Assembly (NCBI RefSeq): GCF_003003275.1
Contig: NZ_PVTO01000012.1
Span: 25,069-89,068, forward strand
DNA from: Alkalibacterium olivapovliticus
GTDB taxonomy: Bacteria; Bacillota; Bacilli; Lactobacillales; Carnobacteriaceae_A
Direction of reading: 5' to 3'
Length of the DNA: 64,000 nucleotides
The position numbers were made by a program, and so were the translations under genes. This document shows positions 58,158-64,000 of this stretch, piece after piece (the stretch's first letter is position 1; each line of letters opens with the position of its first letter). The notes beneath the pieces were generated by a model, which saw only the letters and a program-made list of their open reading frames with translations, was not told the DNA's origin and searched no databases.

Positions 58158-58769
58158 ATGAAAAAATTAATTCTATTAGGTTTGAGTGCAACATTTATCA
58201 TGGTGGGATGTGCAGATACGGCTACCGATGAAACGGTGACGGATACAGATGAAGAAGTAACAGAAACTGACGAAGCAGTGACTGAAACAGAAACAGATGT
58301 CGATGAGGAAGAGGCTGAAGAGGATGACATGATGATGGACATGGATCATGATGGGGACATTCCAGAAGGCCTGCAGGAAGCAGAGAATCCAACCTATCCT
58401 GAAGGAAGCACTGTGATTATTACGGCTTCACATATGCCAGGGATGGAAGGCGCAGAAGCCACTATTTCAGGTGCTTTTGACACGACCATATATGAAGTGA
58501 GTTTTACACCAACAACAGGTGGGGAACGCGTAATGGATCACCGATGGGTTATTCAGGAAGATCTAGAGGAAGGTTCTGACGTAGCAGAAGCCGGAGATGA
58601 AGTGACTCTGGATGCTGATCATATGGAAGGCATGCAGGGAGCAACTGCAGTCGTAGAAGAAGCTATAACTGGCACTGTCTATGCTGTTGATTATAACTCA
58701 ACAGTCGATGGCGAAAGAGTAACAAATCACATGTGGGTCACTGAAGACGAGCTTGAAGCAGCGGAATAA
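58158..58769 (+). CDS. YdhK-domain (DUF1541) lipoprotein
   Basis: 203 residues from ATG 58158 (GTGGAG upstream). Lipoprotein signal with VGC at residues 17-19, then a 60-residue Glu/Asp/Thr linker ending in DDMMMDMDHDGD, then two YdhK repeats: TASHMPGMEGAEATISGAFDT.. and LDADHMEGMQGATAVVEEA.., each ending in GERVxxHxWV. YdhK domains occur on surface proteins in metal-resistance islands of Firmicutes; HMxGM motifs may bind copper. It follows the kinase gene by 22 bp, so belongs to the same operon. As a lipoprotein it is a natural substrate for the Lgt/Lit pair nearby. Confidence 0.85.
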   Translation: MKKLILLGLSATFIMVGCADTATDETVTDTDEEVTETDEAVTETETDVDEEEAEEDDMMMDMDHDGDIPEGLQEAENPTYPEGSTVIITASHMPGMEGAEATISGAFDTTIYEVSFTPTTGGERVMDHRWVIQEDLEEGSDVAEAGDEVTLDADHMEGMQGATAVVEEAITGTVYAVDYNSTVDGERVTNHMWVTEDELEAAE

Positions 58770-58776
58770 TCTAAAC

Positions 58777-58842
58777 AAAAAAAGCAAAGGCTGAGAAGGA
58801 TCAGAGTGCAGACTCTACCTTCTCATTCCTTTGCTTTTTTTT
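58777..58842. terminator. Bidirectional terminator between the YdhK lipoprotein gene and the convergent cofE-like gene
   Basis: AAAAAAAGCAAAGG (58777-58790) pairs with CCTTTGCTTTTTTTT (58828-58842); inside are GAGAAGG/CCTTCTC and AGAGT/ACTCT. Confidence 0.93.
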
Positions 58843-58844
58843 AG

Positions 58845-60035
58845 TTAATGCGTGTAATTATCAAAATACCCTTGGATAAAGATGATCGGCGTCCCTTTAT
58901 CGCCACTGCCAGAGGTTAAATCGGACAGGGATCCAATCAGGTCAGTTAAGCGACGAGGTGTGGTACCCTGTGCTTCCATCTGCCCTACTAAATCTGCCTG
59001 TTTGTTGACAATGTGGTCTGAAATAGCTGACTGCAGCTCTTCGCCTCTTAAGTGAGCAAAGTTATTGTCTGCCAGGTATTTCAATTTTACCTCGTTAGGC
59101 GTTCCGTCCAACCCTTTAGTATAAGCAGGTGAGACAACAGGATCCGCCAGCTCCCAGATTTGACCGACAGGGTCTTTGAATGCGCCGTCCCCATAAATCA
59201 TGACTTCTATATGTTTCCCAGTCTCTTCAAGCAGACGAGCCTGAATTGCGTCGACTAAAGACTGACCGTCATTAGGGAACAATTTAACCGTCTCATCTGT
59301 TGCTTTGTTGGATCCCAGTAAGCCGTAGGACGAATTGAATCCACTGCCGTCGATCGGACCGGATAAAATATCATCCAACCCAAAGACTGTTTCTGCGCCT
59401 TCAGCCTTCACTAACCGTTTCGTACGGAAGCGGCTGTGAATATCACACGCCAGAACATTTTTAGTATAGTCGACGATTGTTTTCGCATTGTTAGAAAAAA
59501 TCACTTCACACTCTGCGCCTTCTTCTTCAACTAATGATTTATAGTAATCGATGTAATCCACCCCGGTAAACGGATGGACTTTATACCCGAAGTGATTGCG
59601 GAAGTCCGCTTCATTTAAAACGTCTGTCCACGGGTTAACGCCTTGAGCATCCAGTTCGTCCAGTGAGACAAGATGATTTCCTACCTCATCAGAAGGGTAG
59701 CTTAAGAGTAAAACGACTTTATCTGTTCCACGAGCGATCCCTCTTAAAATATTTGAAAAACGGTTACGACTCAGAATCGGGAAAACTACACCAACAGTTT
59801 CTCCATTATATTTACGTTTTACATCTGTAGCAATGTGGTCAAGAGTAGCATAATTTCCCTGTGCACGTGCCACGATAGACTCAGTGATTGTTACAATATC
59901 CTGGTCCATCAGGGTGAATCCTTCAGCTTTAGCAGAGTTAAGTACTGTATCCACAACGATCGATTCCATATTATCGCCTTCATTGATGATCGGACTACGT
60001 AGCCCGCGAACGACTGTCCCTACTGTTCTTTGCAA
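58845..60035 (-). CDS. Coenzyme F420 gamma-glutamyl ligase (CofE) family protein
   Basis: 396 residues. N-terminal VRGLRSPIINEGDN and TITESIVARAQGNYA match the CofE/FbiB F420_ligase domain, with GLDDILSGPIDGSG and YGDGAFKDPVG further on. Lactic acid bacteria do not make F420, and this longer (about 396 aa versus 250) conserved Gram-positive form probably ligates an amino acid to something else. ATG start, AGGAGAGATT upstream on the minus strand. Monocistronic, convergent with the YdhK gene and divergent from the RpiR-type regulator. Confidence 0.75.
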   Translation of the reverse strand: MQRTVGTVVRGLRSPIINEGDNMESIVVDTVLNSAKAEGFTLMDQDIVTITESIVARAQGNYATLDHIATDVKRKYNGETVGVVFPILSRNRFSNILRGIARGTDKVVLLLSYPSDEVGNHLVSLDELDAQGVNPWTDVLNEADFRNHFGYKVHPFTGVDYIDYYKSLVEEEGAECEVIFSNNAKTIVDYTKNVLACDIHSRFRTKRLVKAEGAETVFGLDDILSGPIDGSGFNSSYGLLGSNKATDETVKLFPNDGQSLVDAIQARLLEETGKHIEVMIYGDGAFKDPVGQIWELADPVVSPAYTKGLDGTPNEVKLKYLADNNFAHLRGEELQSAISDHIVNKQADLVGQMEAQGTTPRRLTDLIGSLSDLTSGSGDKGTPIIFIQGYFDNYTH

Positions 60036-60233
60036 AATAATCTCTCCTGTAAATCAAATTTTAAATAAACAACAAAAAAAGGGCATAGAATCCCTTATAC
60101 AGTATACCTAAAAACGACGTGAAATAAAATCATCCTGCAGTATTTAAATGATTAATGAGTCTACATCCTGTCACAAATTTCTAGTACAATAAGCGTATAG
60201 GTACAGATGCGGCATAAAAAAGGAGCAAATCGT

Positions 60234-60965
60234 ATGTATCGGGTCATTCATCAGTTAAATGAACGTAATTTCGATCGGGCAATTACAAAAAGTGAAGCAG
60301 CTGTGCTGGATTATCTGGAAGATCATTTCCGAAAAATCCCGGATGAAACGGTAATTAAGATCGCTCAGGAAAGTTACACCTCCCAGGCCACCATCAACCG
60401 TACAGCAAAACTGCTTGGCTTCAAAGGGTTTAGTGAAATGAAATATGCAATCAAAGAGGATGTCGATTTACTGAACTCTGAAACGCATAGTCATATTCGA
60501 AATACTGAGTACATTTTATCGAAAATAGATTTCAACAGTGCGGACTGTCTGATCAAAGAGTTATATAAGAATAGACATAAGCTATTGCTGTTTGGACTGG
60601 GTGCATCAAATGTATCGGCACAGTACATGGCCAGGCAGTTGCTTTACCTGGGAATTCCGGCTATTGTGGTTTCCGAACTTCAGATGCTGAAACAGTTCAA
60701 AGATTACACGATTCTGATTCTATCGAGTTCCGGTGAGACACAGAGGTGTCTGCAAATCATGCATGATGCCAAGAAAGTCAATATAAAGGTTTTATCGATT
60801 ACCAAAGAAAACTCAACGATCATGCTGGGAAGCGAGTGTGCCTTTCATCATGATGTACCGATCGACAAAATGGAAGGAATCTCCAGAGAGCAGCAGCTGC
60901 ATATGATTCTAATGATCAATGAAGTCATTAATAAACTGAAATGGAAATACTTCTCCAATCATTAA
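60234..60965 (+). CDS. RpiR/MurR-family transcriptional regulator
   Basis: 243 residues. N-terminal HTH_6 (about 1-75: SQATINRTAKLLGFKGFSEMK) and C-terminal SIS sugar-phosphate-binding domain (about 95-230: LLLFGLGASNVSAQYMARQL, ILSSSGETQRCL). Start ATG 60234 with AAAGGAG at 60219-60225; a longer upstream frame lacks a ribosome site. It stands next to the alpha-mannosidase gene and probably controls it in response to a mannosyl-phosphate compound. Terminator at 60990. Confidence 0.85.
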   Translation: MYRVIHQLNERNFDRAITKSEAAVLDYLEDHFRKIPDETVIKIAQESYTSQATINRTAKLLGFKGFSEMKYAIKEDVDLLNSETHSHIRNTEYILSKIDFNSADCLIKELYKNRHKLLLFGLGASNVSAQYMARQLLYLGIPAIVVSELQMLKQFKDYTILILSSSGETQRCLQIMHDAKKVNIKVLSITKENSTIMLGSECAFHHDVPIDKMEGISREQQLHMILMINEVINKLKWKYFSNH

Positions 60966-60989
60966 GACTTCTAAGTGAATAACTAGGCA

Positions 60990-61024
60990 AGAGGATCATT
61001 TGATTATAGTGATTCTCTTTTTGT
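60990..61024 (+). terminator. Terminator after the RpiR-type regulator gene
   Basis: GAGGATCA (60991-60998) pairs with TGATTCTC (61010-61017, one G-U), then TTTTTG. Confidence 0.75.
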
Positions 61025-61176
61025 CGTTTAATCCGTCATTAAGGAAAGGGGGGTTAACATAGGTGGACTTAAGCTGTCGAATGTTTAAAAGTAGTGCAGT
61101 TCTTTGCCTGTATATTGACTGATCTGGACTACTTGTTCAGGCAGGTGGGTAAATCTATTCGACTACTCGAGTTTTT

Positions 61177-61190
61177 TGGATAATTATCCA
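61177..61190 (+). promoter_or_regulatory. Candidate operator, perfect 14-bp palindrome
   Basis: TGGATAATTATCCA is a perfect palindrome 77 bp upstream of the alpha-mannosidase start and in the same spacer as the RpiR-type regulator. It is a candidate binding site for that regulator. Confidence 0.5.
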
Positions 61191-61213
61191 TAGTTCTGGA
61201 AAACACTTACATA

Positions 61214-61227
61214 TGAAAGCGTTATAC
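61214..61227 (+). promoter_or_regulatory. cre-like site at the alpha-mannosidase promoter
   Basis: TGAAAGCGTTATAC matches the CcpA consensus TGWAANCGNTNWCA at 12 of 14 positions and overlaps a TATACT -10-like box (61223-61228). Fits catabolite repression of a glycoside gene. Confidence 0.55.
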
Positions 61228-61266
61228 TTACCTTATAAATAAAAAGAGCACATTAAGGGGATTTTT

Positions 61267-63825
61267 ATGAAAAGAGATATTCAGATTTTAATGCATACTC
61301 ATTGGGATAGGGAGTGGTACTTCACTAAGGACGAAACGAAGGTTCTTTTGCGCAATCACATGCAGGAAGTGATGGAGTATCTGGAAAAAAATCCAGAGAC
61401 CATCTACATCCTTGACGGTCAAAGTGTAATGATCGATGATTACCTTGAGCTTGAACCGGAAGCTGAAGAACGATTGAGAACATTGATCAGTAAAGGGAAT
61501 CTGCGTGTCGGCCCATGGTATACGCAGACTGATCTGCTGCTGGTGCATGGCGAATCGATTTTCCGGAATTTATACTATGGAATCAAACGGGCCAGAGAAT
61601 TTGGCGAGCCGATGCTGGTCGGGTACGCACCTGATACATTTGGGCATGCGAGTCAAATGCCTCAAATCTACAAACAGTTTGGAATTGGATCAACATTTTT
61701 CTGGAGAGGATTTAGTGAGCTGAAAGCTGAAAAGTCAGACTTCATGTGGAAAGGCATCGACGACTCTGAAGTTGTCGGCGTCAATTTAGCTACAGGTTAT
61801 CAAGGAGCAAAATATCTGGAGAGTGACCCTGAAGAACTGAAAGGTCGCATGAACAAAATTATGACTGTTCTGGATAAATACTCTGCCTCAAATGCGCGAC
61901 TGATTATGAACGGGCACGATCAGATGCCGATTCAGAAAAATATTCAGGATGTCATGGAGAAAATCAGAAAAATGTACCCGGAGGATTCTGTTAGTATCAG
62001 TGATTTTGAATCCTACATTGAAGCACTTGATCAAGAGTCTCTTGAAGTAGTAACAGGGGAACTGACAGACAGTAAACATGCCCGAATACACCGCACGATC
62101 GGATCTACGCGTATGGATATTAAACTGCTGAATACAGAAATTGAAAACAAATTGTACAATGTGCTCGAACCGTTGGCGGTTGTTGGCGAAAAAGCCGGCA
62201 TTCCTTATCCTCATAGTGTTGTTGAGAAAATAGCCAAAATCCTTTTCGGAACACATGCTCATGACAGTATTGGGGGATGCAACTCGGATAAAGTCAATCA
62301 GGATATCAAACAGCGGTTACTTAATGCCCTTGAAATGGTCGATACTCAAATTGAACTGAATTTACGGTTACTGACTATGGGGGACCAGGAGAATGATTCC
62401 ACTATAGCAGTTGTGAATGCATTACCTGAAAAACGCTACAATCAAATTGTCGAGTTCGATATGCTGACACGTTCGAAGCATTTCGAACTGGTGGATGCAG
62501 AAGGGAATATCGTACCGTACGCGATTATTTCACAACACCAGGAAGATGCTGGGCTGATCGACAGACAAGTGGCGGCAAGACTACAAGACATTAAAGTTTA
62601 CCGAACATATATCACAGTACCTGTGGAGTCCATTGAGGGCTTAAGCATTCAGTACTATACGTATAAAGAAGTAAATGAACCTGTCTCACAGAGTGACCAG
62701 TCAAACGACCAGTCGATTGAAAATGCGTTCGGACAGCTCTTCATCAAGGGCAATCAGATTCATTATAAGGACAAACAAACACATAAAGTGTACGAAAATG
62801 TATTGTCTATTGAAAATAGCGGCGATGCAGGCGACAGTTATGATTACTCCCCACCTCTCAATGACTGGGTACTAAACAGCAGTGATCATGCCGAAATAAC
62901 TAGTACTACCACGAAAACAGCTCAATATGAAGCACTGAATGTTGAACTGAAAATGAATGTACCTGAAAACAGTGCAGATAGAGAAAATAAAGAAGCGACT
63001 AAGGAAATACGCTTTGCTGGAACATTTAAGTGTTATCCAGGGGATTCAAAACTTTACGCAGAATTGACCCATATCAACCAAACATCTGATAACCGGTACC
63101 GAGTGGTTCTCAAAACGGATATTGAATCAGATCATGTCAAAGTAGATGGGTATTTAAGCACACAGGACAAACCAGCTTACAACGACCAGCCACTCGCTAT
63201 CTGGGAGGAAGACAATTGGGTCGAGAAACCGGTCAGTGTCGAAACAGCACAAAGCTTCGTGACGTTAAAAGATGATCAGTATCAAGCGACGATCTATACA
63301 GATGGGTTGAAAGAGTACGAAGTGCTGGAGGACTGTATCCATCTGACACTGTTCAGAACATTTTCTCATCTAGGGAAACGAAATCTGGTCAATCGTCCCG
63401 GACGACCATCAGGCATCGAAATCGATACACCTGACAACCAGTTGCCTGAAGAATCTTTTACATTCCACTTTGCGGTTGATTTTAAGCAGACGAACGAGGA
63501 AAGTAAAATCGCTAAAAACTATCTGACGCCTCTGATTGGCTACCAGCAGAAAGAATTTAATCGCTTCAATATTAATGAGAGAGACGGGGTCACAAAAACA
63601 GATGACACATGCTCACTTGATTTAGGCCAACTGGTTGTTTCTGCTGTTAAGCTGACAGAAGAGGGAGAACTGTTCATACGACTCTTCAACCCTCAACTGG
63701 ATGAAGCAGCGGTCGCTCTTCCGGAAGAAAGCTACCTGGCTAACCCTATGGAAGAAAAACTGGAACCAGCAACTACGCTGATATTAGCCTCACAACAAAT
63801 CGGTAATGTAATTATTAAACGATAA
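61267..63825 (+). CDS. GH38 alpha-mannosidase (MngB-like)
   Basis: 852 residues. Family 38 signature MHTHWDREWYF near the N-terminus (zinc ligands His12 and Asp14), catalytic nucleophile Asp123 in GYAPDTFGHASQMP, and a further zinc-site block FGTHAHDSIGGCN (His332 region). Central three-helix and C-terminal beta domains complete a full-length enzyme. Cytosolic, no signal peptide. In related operons it hydrolyses phosphorylated mannosyl sugars such as 2-O-(6-P-mannosyl)glycerate delivered by a fructose-family PTS; no PTS gene is within the window on this side, so the operon may continue beyond 64000. ATG with AAGGGGA. Confidence 0.9.
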   Translation: MKRDIQILMHTHWDREWYFTKDETKVLLRNHMQEVMEYLEKNPETIYILDGQSVMIDDYLELEPEAEERLRTLISKGNLRVGPWYTQTDLLLVHGESIFRNLYYGIKRAREFGEPMLVGYAPDTFGHASQMPQIYKQFGIGSTFFWRGFSELKAEKSDFMWKGIDDSEVVGVNLATGYQGAKYLESDPEELKGRMNKIMTVLDKYSASNARLIMNGHDQMPIQKNIQDVMEKIRKMYPEDSVSISDFESYIEALDQESLEVVTGELTDSKHARIHRTIGSTRMDIKLLNTEIENKLYNVLEPLAVVGEKAGIPYPHSVVEKIAKILFGTHAHDSIGGCNSDKVNQDIKQRLLNALEMVDTQIELNLRLLTMGDQENDSTIAVVNALPEKRYNQIVEFDMLTRSKHFELVDAEGNIVPYAIISQHQEDAGLIDRQVAARLQDIKVYRTYITVPVESIEGLSIQYYTYKEVNEPVSQSDQSNDQSIENAFGQLFIKGNQIHYKDKQTHKVYENVLSIENSGDAGDSYDYSPPLNDWVLNSSDHAEITSTTTKTAQYEALNVELKMNVPENSADRENKEATKEIRFAGTFKCYPGDSKLYAELTHINQTSDNRYRVVLKTDIESDHVKVDGYLSTQDKPAYNDQPLAIWEEDNWVEKPVSVETAQSFVTLKDDQYQATIYTDGLKEYEVLEDCIHLTLFRTFSHLGKRNLVNRPGRPSGIEIDTPDNQLPEESFTFHFAVDFKQTNEESKIAKNYLTPLIGYQQKEFNRFNINERDGVTKTDDTCSLDLGQLVVSAVKLTEEGELFIRLFNPQLDEAAVALPEESYLANPMEEKLEPATTLILASQQIGNVIIKR

Positions 63826-63916
63826 AAGAAAAGTCTTATGGTAATAAGTCAAGACAAAAGTAATGGCAATAACTGGCGATCTTTTGGAAAAAGAGCATAC
63901 TGAATAAACCGTCAAA

Positions 63917-63942
63917 CTATAGAGAACGCTAGTTCTCTATAG
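63917..63942 (+). repeat. Perfect 11-bp inverted repeat near the right edge
   Basis: CTATAGAGAAC (63917-63927), GCTA loop, GTTCTCTATAG (63932-63942). A second hairpin ACATTCAT-TTT-ATGAATGT follows at 63963-63981. Neither has a T-run, so they are not plain terminators. They may be leader RNA or operator of the next gene, which is cut off. Confidence 0.65.
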
Positions 63943-64000
63943 CGAGTGCAAAAGGAGTTGCGACATTCATTTTATGAATGTTCTATATCCCTCCTTGGGG

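Noticed and set aside
52290..58769. Calling the locus a proven copper-resistance operon
   Set aside because: No P-type ATPase, multicopper oxidase, CsoR or CopY is present; only composition and family context point to copper.

Overview
The window is chromosomal DNA from a low-GC Gram-positive bacterium of the order Lactobacillales. Gene content and order (rpoB-rpoC, str, S10, spc and alpha clusters, then ecfA1-ecfA2-ecfT-truA), a malolactic-type enzyme and many TTG/GTG starts fit a lactic acid bacterium. I lean towards Carnobacteriaceae, but that is an inference from general resemblance. No rRNA, tRNA, transposase or CRISPR array was seen.

Layout. 1-4854: uracil permease behind a PyrR-type attenuator, then malolactic/malic enzyme and class II fumarase. 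4978-5583: the YbxB/RsmC-like methyltransferase that in Bacillus lies directly upstream of rpoB. 5746-13728: an AT-rich PTS locus (PRD regulator, EIIA, EIIB, EIIC, GatZ/KbaZ-like protein, HAD phosphatase, transketolase) sitting between that methyltransferase and rpoB. 13848-26525: rpoB, rpoC, rpsL, rpsG, fusA, tuf. 26608-31072, minus strand: MoxR ATPase, DUF58 protein and membrane transglutaminase. 31345-31775: a degenerate tandem repeat with a 52-bp period. 31997-46666: the complete S10-spc-alpha ribosomal supercluster including secY, adk, infA and rpoA. 47100-52229: ECF transporter core, a lipoprotein, truA and a P-loop kinase.

52290-58769 is the most unusual part. It holds a Met/His-rich secreted protein, a divergent Lgt paralogue, a Lit-type lipoprotein intramolecular transacylase, a methyltransferase, a second small Met/His-rich secreted protein, an OmpR/BaeS-type two-component system whose sensor loop carries Met and His residues, and a YdhK-domain lipoprotein. 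Two genes in it share an identical promoter design: an 11-bp-spaced TCCATAA direct repeat exactly 7 bp upstream of the -10 box. I read the locus as an envelope/metal (probably copper) stress regulon that remodels lipoprotein N-termini. The domains and repeats are seen; the metal link is inferred.

58845-64000: a CofE-like (F420 gamma-glutamyl ligase family) protein on the minus strand, an RpiR-family regulator, and a GH38 alpha-mannosidase with a candidate operator and cre-like site upstream; the operon probably continues past the window. Housekeeping genes form long co-directional runs with strong Shine-Dalgarno sites. The accessory blocks (PTS locus, moxR operon, Lgt/Lit locus) interrupt an otherwise conserved order and carry their own promoters and terminators.
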